Shown here: positions 33,216 through 41,414 of the stretch, one piece after another
Layout of the letters: each line of letters opens with the position of its first letter
Numbering within the stretch: position 1 is the stretch's first letter
Translations under genes and position numbers: made by a program
The notes under the pieces: model-generated
What the model was told of the DNA's origin: nothing
The model's database searches: none
What the model saw: only the letters and a program-made list of their open reading frames with translations
Assembly (NCBI GenBank): GCA_913061185.1
Contig: CAJXTI010000012.1
Span: 1 to 64,000 of the forward strand
Reading direction: 5' to 3'
DNA: 64,000 nucleotides
From: an uncultured Oceanobacter sp.
GTDB lineage: Bacteria; Pseudomonadota; Gammaproteobacteria; Pseudomonadales; Oceanobacteraceae

Positions 33216-34160
33216 TTATAACAGCAGTAGCAGCACGGCGGTGAGGGTAAAAAACGACGCGACTGTGGTAATCAGCAAGCTGCTGGCACAGAAGTTACGC
33301 ATGCCGTAATTACTGCCGATAATCGGGAATATGGCAGCCATAGGTAAGGCAGCGTAAACGATGGTCAGGGTTTGCAACGTCGGATCAAAGTCTGGCCAAG
33401 CCATCAATACCAGCACTACCGCGAGCGGGTGGATAACCAGTTTGATGGTACTGACCAGGCTGATGTCGCGCCAGCTACCCCGTATCGGGTTGCCGACGAG
33501 GGAGCCACCAATGACCAGCAAGGCGATGGCCGCTGCTGCGTTACCCAGCAGCGTCAGAGTTCGCGCTGCGGCCTGTGGCAGTTCCAGTCCGGATACCGAC
33601 ACCAACAGGCCAAAAAAGATGGCGATCAGTACTGGGTTTTTGGCCAGACGTTGGGCGATGCCAGCCAGAATCACCGTAATGGCCACGGTTTCCTGGTGGC
33701 GCTCCTTGCTGCTGCCGAGCTCTGCCAGCACCAGCATGGCAGGCAGAATCACGATATTCTCGACCATCACCGCAAAGGCAAAGGTATGCCCCCATTCTTC
33801 GCCAAATGCTTGTACTACCACCGGATAGCCAATAAAAATGCTGTTTGGCATCGAACATCCCAACGTTTTTATCGCACTTTCAGATAAGCCATTACGGAAA
33901 ATGCCGCGAAACAGCAACAGGGCGACGATCTGGGCCAGCAAGGCCCCAACGGCGTAAACACCAAGAAAATCCCAGGCCAGTACCTTGGAAAAATCCAGCC
34001 GTGCTACGGTGGCGAAGGTTAATGCCGGAATCAGGCAGAACAGCACCAGTTTGGATAATACCGGCAGCGTATCCTTGGGCATGAAGCGGCTGTGTACCAG
34101 GTAAAAACCCAAGCCAATCACGGCAAAAATAGGAATGATAATAGAAAGAATGGGCAGCAT
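33216..34160 (-). CDS. AEC (auxin efflux carrier) family transporter
   Basis: About 314 residues with ten hydrophobic segments. The family pattern is visible in MLPILSIIIPIFAVIGLGFY, GCSMPNSIFIGYPVVVQAFG and AALPMAAIFPIIGSNYGM. AEC carriers in bacteria export or import organic acids such as malate and malonate; the substrate here is unknown. The ATG at 34160 is chosen since the protein then starts directly with the first helix; an upstream start at 34202 would add 14 residues. A truncated copy follows. Confidence 0.88.
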   Translation of the reverse strand: MLPILSIIIPIFAVIGLGFYLVHSRFMPKDTLPVLSKLVLFCLIPALTFATVARLDFSKVLAWDFLGVYAVGALLAQIVALLLFRGIFRNGLSESAIKTLGCSMPNSIFIGYPVVVQAFGEEWGHTFAFAVMVENIVILPAMLVLAELGSSKERHQETVAITVILAGIAQRLAKNPVLIAIFFGLLVSVSGLELPQAAARTLTLLGNAAAAIALLVIGGSLVGNPIRGSWRDISLVSTIKLVIHPLAVVLVLMAWPDFDPTLQTLTIVYAALPMAAIFPIIGSNYGMRNFCASSLLITTVASFFTLTAVLLLLL

Positions 34161-34363
34161 CTGGGGCGAATCCTGGCAAATGATTATTGTTGGAGTGATC
34201 AACAGGTTACCTGCGTTACAGGGCTGGACGCTATCACGTCTGGCTATTGCGCTGACAATTCAAAGTTGTATAAAGCGATTCAATTAATTGTTGTGCATGG
34301 TATTGCTTGTTCGTTGTGCGACCGTAGGCTTTGCCACGAGGCGACCATTTTAAGGAAAACGAC

Positions 34364-35113
34364 ATGTGGATGGGGTTTGAACCAGGGTTCTGGTTATTGG
34401 CAGCAATCGCTGTATTGATCACGGGTATTTCCAAATCCGGCTTTGCTGGAGGCGTTGGTGTCGTAGCAGTGCCTTTGATGTCGCTGTATATCGATCCTCG
34501 TCAGGCGGCGGCCATTATGTTGCCGCTGTTATTGCTGATGGACTTTTTCAGCGTGCGCGTCTGGTGGGGCAAACAAAACCTGCAGGAATTTTGGCGACTG
34601 ATCGGGCCAGCGGCGATCGGTATCGCAATAGGTTATGCGCTGTTTGGCTGGCTCAATGCCGAAATCATTAAAATGATGCTGGGTATCTTGTCGTTGGCGT
34701 TTGCCGTGTGGGGATTGAGCAACAACTTGCAGCTGGGTGAGCAGCAACAAGGACGATTACTGGTTGCCCGTCTCTGCGGTTTAACGACCGGTTTTACCAG
34801 TTTTGTCGCCCATGCCGGTGGGCCACCGCTGAATTTATATTTGTTGCCGTTACGTCTGCCCCGGCAGGAATACCTGGCAACGGTCGTGGTGACTATCGCC
34901 TGTGTGAATGTAATCAAACTGATTCCCTACGGTCTGCTGGGACAACTCAGCACGGGTAATCTGCTGACGGCCGTTATGCTGATGCCCATCGCCTGGGTTG
35001 GTGTGCGCTATGGGGTGAAGTTGCAGGCGGTGATTGATGACAAAACTTTCTACCGGGTTATCTATCTGGCACTGGGGTTAATCGGTATCAAGCTGTTGTG
35101 GGATGCGTTCTGA
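34364..35113 (+). CDS. TauE/SafE family sulfite/organosulfonate-type permease
   Basis: 249 residues, about eight membrane helices. It starts MWMGFEPGFWLLAAIAVLIT and continues ISKSGFAGGVGVVAVPLMSL, the TauE/SafE (DUF81) N-terminal signature; the second half repeats it with LTTGFTSFVAHAGGPPLNLYLLPL. The family includes exporters of sulfite and sulfoacetate and many of unknown substrate. A good ribosome site (AAGGAAA) precedes the ATG at 34364. Divergent from the AEC carrier, convergent with bfd. Confidence 0.9.
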   Translation: MWMGFEPGFWLLAAIAVLITGISKSGFAGGVGVVAVPLMSLYIDPRQAAAIMLPLLLLMDFFSVRVWWGKQNLQEFWRLIGPAAIGIAIGYALFGWLNAEIIKMMLGILSLAFAVWGLSNNLQLGEQQQGRLLVARLCGLTTGFTSFVAHAGGPPLNLYLLPLRLPRQEYLATVVVTIACVNVIKLIPYGLLGQLSTGNLLTAVMLMPIAWVGVRYGVKLQAVIDDKTFYRVIYLALGLIGIKLLWDAF

Positions 35114-35293
35114 CGGTTACGTCTCGGATAGCAATAGCCCGTCGTGCTGGTGCGGCTTTGTTGTTTGTTGTCAGTCGACCCGGCCAATAGGATTAAGATA
35201 TTGAGCCGGGATAACGAACGGCAATGCAGGGGGTGACGAACCAAGGGGCGGGTGTTGTCACGGCAAGTTGCCATGACAACGGTAAGATGATGC

Positions 35294-35488
35294 TCAACCG
35301 ACGTTGGCAAACTCACATTCGGGCAAGGTACGGACATGTTCCTGAATCAACTGCTTTGCGACTCGTCCGCAACAACCGCAGTCTGTTGCCAGGCCAAGTG
35401 ACCGACGCATTTCGCCATAACTTTGTCCTTGCTCAACAGCGTCTTTGACTTGCTGATTGGTTACGGCCTTACACAGACAAACATACAT
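35294..35488 (-). CDS. bfd: Bacterioferritin-associated ferredoxin
   Basis: 64 residues, the length of E. coli Bfd. MYVCLCKAVTNQQVKDAVEQ and CGCCGRVAKQLI provide the four [2Fe-2S] cysteines in the CxC...CxxC arrangement typical of Bfd (BFD-like Fer2_BFD domain). Bfd reduces iron in bacterioferritin to release it. No bfr gene is adjacent. Fur-box-like sequence sits directly upstream (35507-35525), fitting iron-starvation induction. The ATG at 35488 is chosen by homology; an upstream start at 35521 is unlikely. Confidence 0.94.
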   Translation of the reverse strand: MYVCLCKAVTNQQVKDAVEQGQSYGEMRRSLGLATDCGCCGRVAKQLIQEHVRTLPECEFANVG

Positions 35489-35506
35489 ATCCGGATCCCC
35501 ATAATC

Positions 35507-35525
35507 GAGAATGACTATCAATGAA
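35507..35525 (-). promoter_or_regulatory. Candidate Fur box upstream of bfd
   Basis: The leftward sequence attgatagtcattctc (35522 to 35507) agrees with 13 of 16 positions of the core AATGATAATCATTATC of the Fur consensus. A second inverted repeat, ttatctaaatgataa, lies about 10 bases further upstream (35532-35546). Both are placed between about 20 and 60 bases before the bfd start, where a Fur operator would block transcription. Confidence 0.6.
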
Positions 35526-35546
35526 AGAGAGTTTATCTAAATGATA

Positions 35547-36055
35547 AGAGTTTGCAATAGCTTTCGCGTCATTAATTTCAGTATTCTTGGTCTAAGCTGA
35601 TTCTTCTCGTTGCGGCTGAGCAAACACCCATCGTGACCGGATGGGTGACTCCACCGCGTTAGCAGGTCGATACACTGCTATTCCTGAGCATCAAGGTGTT
35701 GCTTTACCATTGCCTGATGCAAGTATCTAGCCAGTATGTATGACCTTTGGCTGGCTGTTGAAAATCGACCTGCATCGCGATGGCTGCGTTAAAAATGACC
35801 GTAAATGCGCATTTATTACCCCTAAAAGTTGCTTTTCATTCATTGTTGCCTTGTCTGTAAACCGACAGTTGAAATAACGCCCACGGCTACAACAACGTTT
35901 TCCAACCGCCGGTTGGGGCATCTGGCGAATTTGTCAGCAATCCGTTGTCGGCAATACTACATTGCGAGTTAGCGGCACTGTGGTCGGGTAGTGGCTGGGA
36001 TAATGGAGTGAGGAGTGGAGTGAGCAGCCAGGTAAAAATATCTGAGTGGACAGGA
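35547..36055. other. Gene-free stretch with a degenerate repeat-like segment
   Basis: About 500 bases between bfd and the dapD terminator without a convincing gene. On the minus strand from about 35860 to 35690 a decayed coding-like run includes NAAIAMQVDFQQPAKGHTYW with changes of frame before it (an earlier frame gives MNEKQLLGVINAHLRSFL). It has no ribosome site and no full-length frame. I suspect an interspersed genomic repeat or old mobile-element debris but cannot prove it from one copy. Confidence 0.4.
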
Positions 36056-36097
36056 GCAAAGACCACAGCAGGCCGTTATTGGCCTCTGCTGTGGTTT
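36056..36097 (-). terminator. Terminator-like hairpin after dapD
   Basis: Stem accacagca (36062-36070) with tgctgtggt (36087-36095), extended by ggcc/ggcc inside with a 2-base bulge. It lies about 30 bases downstream of the dapD stop. The tail on the dapD strand is only moderately T-rich, so efficiency is uncertain. Confidence 0.55.
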
Positions 36098-36123
36098 TGA
36101 TGACGCAGACGATGCCAGCAGGA

Positions 36124-37155
36124 TCAGTTGTGCGCGTGCAGCTCTTCGTTCAGCTGAATGGCACTCTTGTTGGTAACGCACTGTACCGCACCACTGATGG
36201 AGTCACGACGGAACAGCAGGTCAGATTTGCCCGCCAGGTCACGGCCCTTGACGGTTTCGACCACGTTTTTCTGGTCGTCCAGTACCAGAATCTTGGTACC
36301 AGAGGTGATGTACAGACCTGCTTCAACCGTACAACGATCTCCCAGTGGGATACCGATACCGGCGTTGGCACCAATCAGGCAACTTTCTCCGACAGAGATA
36401 ATGATATTGCCGCCACCAGACAGGGTGCCCATGGTAGAACAGCCACCGCCAAGGTCGGAACCGTTACCGACCACCACCCCGGCAGAGATACGGCCTTCCA
36501 CCATGGAAACGCCTTCGGTACCGGCGTTAAAGTTGACGAAACCTTCGTGCATGATGGTGGTGCCTTCGCCAATGTAGGCACCCAACCGGACACGGGAGGT
36601 GTCGGCAATACGCACACCCGCCGGTACCACGTAGTCGGTCATGCGCGGGAATTTATCCACGCTGTTCACACTCAGCAGTGCGCCGTTCAAACGGGCATCC
36701 AGCTGGGCGGCGGGCAGTTCGGCAAGGTCGATCGCCCCCTGGTTGGTCCAGGCGACGTTGGGCAGCAAGCCAAACATGCCGGCCAGGTTGATACCATGTG
36801 GTTTGACCAGTCGATGCGAGAGCAGGTGCAATTTGAGGTACACCTCTGGCGTGCTGGTGGACTGGGTGTCCGTTTCCAGTACAGTGATAACAACCGGCTG
36901 TTCGCTTTCAATGCAGGCGCGGGCGAGACCGGCCTGGGTTGCATCCAGTTCGGCCAGGGCATCAGCAAATGCGCTCAGGTCGCCGCCATCGGCTTCAATA
37001 GTCTGGTTGCCGCCGTCGTAGCCGAATGCACTTTTGGCGGCTTCAATCAGGCTGTCGGCCGGATTCAGCAGGGGTTGTGAGTAAAAGACTTCCAGCCATT
37101 CTCCCTTGCTGTTTTTGGTGCCGACGCCAATGGCCAGTGCAAATGCATTACTCAT
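36124..37155 (-). CDS. dapD: 2,3,4,5-tetrahydropyridine-2,6-dicarboxylate N-succinyltransferase
   Basis: 343 residues, the long class found in Pseudomonas and relatives. It succinylates tetrahydrodipicolinate in lysine and meso-diaminopimelate synthesis. The left-handed beta-helix hexapeptide repeats are obvious from about 175 on: VRIADTSRVRLGAYIGEGTT, GRISAGVVVGNGSDLGGGCS, GESCLIGANAGIGIPLGDRC. Cytoplasmic trimer by family. The ArsC-like gene lies about 50 bases upstream on the same strand, the same pairing as in Pseudomonas, so they are probably co-transcribed. Confidence 0.96.
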   Translation of the reverse strand: MSNAFALAIGVGTKNSKGEWLEVFYSQPLLNPADSLIEAAKSAFGYDGGNQTIEADGGDLSAFADALAELDATQAGLARACIESEQPVVITVLETDTQSTSTPEVYLKLHLLSHRLVKPHGINLAGMFGLLPNVAWTNQGAIDLAELPAAQLDARLNGALLSVNSVDKFPRMTDYVVPAGVRIADTSRVRLGAYIGEGTTIMHEGFVNFNAGTEGVSMVEGRISAGVVVGNGSDLGGGCSTMGTLSGGGNIIISVGESCLIGANAGIGIPLGDRCTVEAGLYITSGTKILVLDDQKNVVETVKGRDLAGKSDLLFRRDSISGAVQCVTNKSAIQLNEELHAHN

Positions 37156-37206
37156 GTCGTATTCCTCGATTCGAGCGCGTCCGGACAGGCCCGGACGGTC
37201 AGTTAG

Positions 37207-37560
37207 TCAATGGGTTTGGTTAAACAGGGATTCGTAGTCACCCGGCTTGAAGCCAAGTATTTTCTGGTTGCCGGTATCCAGCAGCGGGCGTTTGATAATC
37301 GATGGGTTGTCGAGCATGACCTGGCGGGCGCTGGTGCGATCCATCTGCGTTTTTAGTGGTTCTGGCAGGGCACGCCAAGTGGTGCCGCGTTTGTTGATCA
37401 GTGCCTCCCAGCCAAGCTCATCCAGCCATTGGTCAACCAGCGTGGCACTCAATCCGTCTTTTTTATAATCGTGAAAGGTGAAGTCAATGGCTGCGTTATC
37501 CAGCCAGCTGCGGGCCTTTTTGATGGTGTCGCAGTTTTTGATGCCGTACATGGTGATCAT
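37207..37560 (-). CDS. ArsC-like (Spx/MgsR, YffB type) reductase family protein
   Basis: 117 residues with a thioredoxin-like fold start MYGIKNCDTIKKARSWLDNA and the family end motif IIKRPLLDTGNQKILGFKPGDYE. The Cys10 corresponds to the ArsC active-site Cys. YffB-type proteins are thought to reduce glutathione adducts rather than arsenate; there are no ars genes nearby. Start codon uncertain: ATG at 37560 or 37551, neither with a strong ribosome site. Upstream of dapD on the same strand. Confidence 0.9.
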   Translation of the reverse strand: MITMYGIKNCDTIKKARSWLDNAAIDFTFHDYKKDGLSATLVDQWLDELGWEALINKRGTTWRALPEPLKTQMDRTSARQVMLDNPSIIKRPLLDTGNQKILGFKPGDYESLFNQTH

Positions 37561-37711
37561 GATGAAAGTCGCTGCCAAAAATCGAAAGGCGCAAGGATAC
37601 CAAACCGGACGGCTGAGTTCAGCGTGCAGGTAATATTAGCGCAGGTTTTTTGGTGTTATCGGGCTGCGATCAGGGCTTGAAGGTGACACCAGCAGAATCT
37701 GGGGTGCTGTG

Positions 37712-40700
37712 TTACTGCCGTTGCTGGCGTGTCTCATGCTGAAAGGCACTGAGTAAATCCTGCAGTTCGGTAACGGATTGCTGTAGTGCGTCACCGGGCA
37801 ACGTCGAGGGTGCTCTGCTGCAGCGTTCTTCGATCAGGCCAGCGGTGGAGGCAATACGCAGGGCGCAGATATTTTCTGCTGCTGCTCTCAGGCCGCGGGC
37901 GGTGTTGACCAGAGTGTCGATATCGCCCTGATCAACTGCGTGTTGCATACGGGTCAGACTGTAGGTAGCGCGAGTGGTGAACATATCGACCAAGCGTTTT
38001 TGCAGCGGACGATTGTGATTGATCCTATCCATCAAGGCGCCATGATCCCAGTGCATTTGCTTGCTTGATCCGCGGTGTTGGGTTGTATTCTGATCGGGAT
38101 GTGCGGACGGCAAATAGTGTTTCAGGGTAAGAAACAGGGCGGCGGGTTCCAGTGGCTTGGTCAGGTATTCGTTCATTCCGGCAGCCAGACATTTTTCCCG
38201 TTCGCCAGCGACAGCGGCGGCCGTCAGGGCAATAACAGGCACACCGGCATAATGTTTTCCGGTACGTCCCTGACGAATAGCCTGGGTTGCCTGATAGCCA
38301 TCCAGATTGGGCATCTGGCAGTCCATCAGAATCAGTGAAACAGCGTCTTCGCTGCTGCTGCCATCCAGTATCGATAGCACTTCGACGCCGTCTTTGGCTT
38401 CCAGTATGGTCGCGCCGGTATCCTCCAGCAAACCCTTGACGACCTCTCGGTTAATGCGGTGATCGTCCGCGACGATGATGGATTTTCCGTCAAAGAGGTT
38501 GGCGGTATGCGTCGGGTTTGGGGGAATTGCGGGTTTGGTTGACAGCGGTGGCGTTCCGGGAGCTGGCGACGTTGAATGGCGCGTGAGCAAGGACGTCAGA
38601 GAGCGTTCCAGCGTGACAGTGGTAATCGGCCGATCAGCGAGAATGACGCCATTGGGCATATCTTGTGGCAGCAATACACAGGAACTGGGAGTCGCCAGTA
38701 GCAGGCTGTGTGGCTGGTCGGGAAGCGCAGCAAGTACCGCCTGTACCCTGTCAAAATCGATACAATCGAGCACCAGAATGTCGGCAGAGGTATTGATCAG
38801 CGTCGACTCGTTGAGTTGGCTGGAAGGACAGATGTCGGTCTGGACATTCCAGTGCCGGAGCATGTTGTTAATGACTCGCGCTTCCTGCTCTGACCGGAGT
38901 GAAATAAGCACTCGCTGAGGGGATTCCAGACCGCTTGGCATGGGTGAGTGATCTTGCATCCGCAGAGGTTCCAGTGGTAAGGAAAAGGCGAACGTACTGC
39001 CCTGGCCCGGGTTGCTTTCCAGCGTCAGTGTGCCGCCCATCAATTCACATAACTGGCGTGAAATGGACAGCCCCAGACCGGTACCACCATAGTGACGGGC
39101 AGTGCTGTTTTTTTCCTGGGAAAACTCGGTAAATATCTGTTGCTGTCGTTCCGGAGCAATACCGATGCCGGTATCCATGACCTGGCACTCAAGCTGGCAT
39201 TGGCCGTGCTCGTCTGCAGCGGTTTTGACGTTGACCAGAACATGGCCGTGGGGGGTGAATTTGATGGCATTGCCGATCAGGTTATTCAGGAGCTGGCGGA
39301 TACGATTGGCATCCCCCTTGACCAGATTGACCTGGATATCGGAGAGGTCAGCCAGTAGCTCGACATCCTTGTCCATGGTTTGTACGTACATGGTCGAGAC
39401 GGTGGAATGAAACAGCTGCAGCAGGTCGAACTCGATATGTTCAATGTCCATCTTGCCCGCTTCAATTTTGGAGAAGTCGAGAATATCGTTAATCAGCTGG
39501 GTCAGTGCTCGTACGCTGTTTTCGGCCATATCGAGCTGGCGTTCCTGACGTTCTGTCAGGGTGTCCTTGCGCAACAGGCTGAGCATGCCAAAAACGCCAT
39601 TCATGGGTGTCCGAATCTCATGACTCATCTTGGCCAGAAAATCACTTTTGGAATGATTGGCTTCATGGGCTTGCTGCAAGGCAAATTCCAGCTGGTGTGT
39701 CCGATCAGCGACTTCCTCTTCGAGGCGCCGATTACTTGATTCCAACAGCTGTCGGGAACGGATCTCCTCCGTGACGTCGGTAATAAGGATGGAAACCCGG
39801 TCGCGTATATGTTCCGGCGTCTGAATACAGTTGCAGTTAATGCTCAGCTGCACCGAGTTGCCTTTGAGGGTTTCATTAACGAGCAGCGATTGGCTTTGTC
39901 CACTGGTGATGGTGTCATGGATCGCCTCGGTGATTTCTTTGGCCGAATCATGGAACAGCGATGCCACCGGGCGTTCCTGAATATTGGCGGCATACAGGCT
40001 AAACATGTGTTCTGCAGCGGGGTTACAGCTGGTAATTCGGCCCTGTGTGTCAATACTGAGGATCGCTTCTGATGATGACGAAAAAATGGCCTGATATTGA
40101 CCATTGATGGCGGCCTTGCGGCTTCTTTCCTGAAGCGCCTGGTGATAGAGAAATACGATAATAATCGCAATCAGGTAGACCGGCAGCGATACGCTCTGGT
40201 ACTGGAATATCTGTTGCAGAGTGCTGGACTGGATATCGGCATCGCTGAAGCCCTCCAGCAGGTGTAAGGCTCTGGGGTTCTTGCCGCCGTTGTAGGGTAT
40301 GGTCTGGGCCTTGTAGTAAAAAGTCCCTCCTGAGCGGGTATCCAGCTGGTGCAAATTCCGGCCGTTCAGCTCTGGTGCCGAGCCAAAGTAGGAAGGCCAG
40401 GTGGAAGGCGTTCCCAGCTCAAAGGCAAATACCTGGCGTTTGTCGGGGTGAATCAGGAAGTTTAGGTCGTTATCCAGCAGGTAGGCATCGGCGCTTTTAT
40501 GATTGTTGCGAATAATATCCAGCAAGGGGCCGGCATCGATATTGATAATCACGATACCAAACACCGTACTGTCATCACGGTGGACAGCCATAGCAATCCG
40601 ATAGGTTGGCCATACCGGAAAATCCAGCTCGCCAAATTCCCGGTTCAACTCAATGGAAGAGACATAGAGGTTATGAGGGGTCAGCTCCATCGACTCTTTG

Positions 40701-41161
40701 AAATAGCGGGTATTGCCTTTCTCCTGCATGTTCTTGTCGGGAATGATATTAATGATGCCATTGCGGCGTTCTACTCGCACCAGCTCACGGCCATTGTTCT
40801 GTTGGCCGATGTAACGGATTTGGCGGATGTGGTCGTTGACCTGCAAATAGGCAAAAAAGATGGTTTCCAGTCGCTGCTTCCACTCTGCCAGTGAGGTTCC
40901 GTCCTGCGGGTCGGTGCCGAGATTGTCCGATGCTCTCAGAATGCCTTTGATTGGCGGCACACTGCCGAGGAAGACCGAGTGATTACGATCAGTGGCAAGC
41001 TGGCTTTCAAAGCGGGCAGACAGCCTTTTCAGCTCGGATTCGGTATCACTGGCGAGAGATTCTTTTGCTGACTGGTGCGCGACAAACAGTTGAATAAACG
41101 CCAGCCCAACGTACAGGATCGCAGAGACTCCGATCCAGAGATAAAAATTCTTGCCATTCAT
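37712..41161 (-). CDS. Hybrid sensor histidine kinase with PAS, two receivers and HPt-like domain
   Basis: About 1149 residues. Order: membrane helix near 6-24, a periplasmic sensor region of about 295 residues (Cache-like, with IDAGPLLDIIRNNHKSADAY and DLNFLIHPDKRQ), a second helix near 323-341, PAS (about 350-470), HisKA with phosphoacceptor His near 513 (DFLAKMSHEIRTPMNGVFGM), HATPase (LLNNLIGNAIKFTPHGHVLV, MDTGIGI, GGTGLGLSI), a first receiver-like domain lacking a clear acidic pocket, and an intact receiver (VADDHRINREVVK; acceptor Asp near 947 in LILMDCQMPNLDG). The C-terminal HPt-like domain lacks its His. The ATG at 41161 has an AGGAG site somewhat far upstream. Divergent from a second giant kinase. 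Confidence 0.9.
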   Translation of the reverse strand: MNGKNFYLWIGVSAILYVGLAFIQLFVAHQSAKESLASDTESELKRLSARFESQLATDRNHSVFLGSVPPIKGILRASDNLGTDPQDGTSLAEWKQRLETIFFAYLQVNDHIRQIRYIGQQNNGRELVRVERRNGIINIIPDKNMQEKGNTRYFKESMELTPHNLYVSSIELNREFGELDFPVWPTYRIAMAVHRDDSTVFGIVIINIDAGPLLDIIRNNHKSADAYLLDNDLNFLIHPDKRQVFAFELGTPSTWPSYFGSAPELNGRNLHQLDTRSGGTFYYKAQTIPYNGGKNPRALHLLEGFSDADIQSSTLQQIFQYQSVSLPVYLIAIIIVFLYHQALQERSRKAAINGQYQAIFSSSSEAILSIDTQGRITSCNPAAEHMFSLYAANIQERPVASLFHDSAKEITEAIHDTITSGQSQSLLVNETLKGNSVQLSINCNCIQTPEHIRDRVSILITDVTEEIRSRQLLESSNRRLEEEVADRTHQLEFALQQAHEANHSKSDFLAKMSHEIRTPMNGVFGMLSLLRKDTLTERQERQLDMAENSVRALTQLINDILDFSKIEAGKMDIEHIEFDLLQLFHSTVSTMYVQTMDKDVELLADLSDIQVNLVKGDANRIRQLLNNLIGNAIKFTPHGHVLVNVKTAADEHGQCQLECQVMDTGIGIAPERQQQIFTEFSQEKNSTARHYGGTGLGLSISRQLCELMGGTLTLESNPGQGSTFAFSLPLEPLRMQDHSPMPSGLESPQRVLISLRSEQEARVINNMLRHWNVQTDICPSSQLNESTLINTSADILVLDCIDFDRVQAVLAALPDQPHSLLLATPSSCVLLPQDMPNGVILADRPITTVTLERSLTSLLTRHSTSPAPGTPPLSTKPAIPPNPTHTANLFDGKSIIVADDHRINREVVKGLLEDTGATILEAKDGVEVLSILDGSSSEDAVSLILMDCQMPNLDGYQATQAIRQGRTGKHYAGVPVIALTAAAVAGEREKCLAAGMNEYLTKPLEPAALFLTLKHYLPSAHPDQNTTQHRGSSKQMHWDHGALMDRINHNRPLQKRLVDMFTTRATYSLTRMQHAVDQGDIDTLVNTARGLRAAAENICALRIASTAGLIEERCSRAPSTLPGDALQQSVTELQDLLSAFQHETRQQRQ

Positions 41162-41414
41162 GCTGAAAACTAACTCCTGCACCGGTTAGCCCGGAGAGCG
41201 TCAAAAATCGTGTCGCTTGCGGCTGGCTGTGCGTTGTATGGATAGGGGGCATCACCGCCTGACATCACAGTAAGGCTAGTCAGGGAAAGCCGTTTTCGCA
41301 AGGAATGGCAAATACGTCATGTCCTTCTATAGTAAAAGCATGACTCGCGACTTACCGCATGCCCAGAGTCCGGTTTCGACGATTTCCATCACGGGTTCTA
41401 TGACGAGGTAACAG

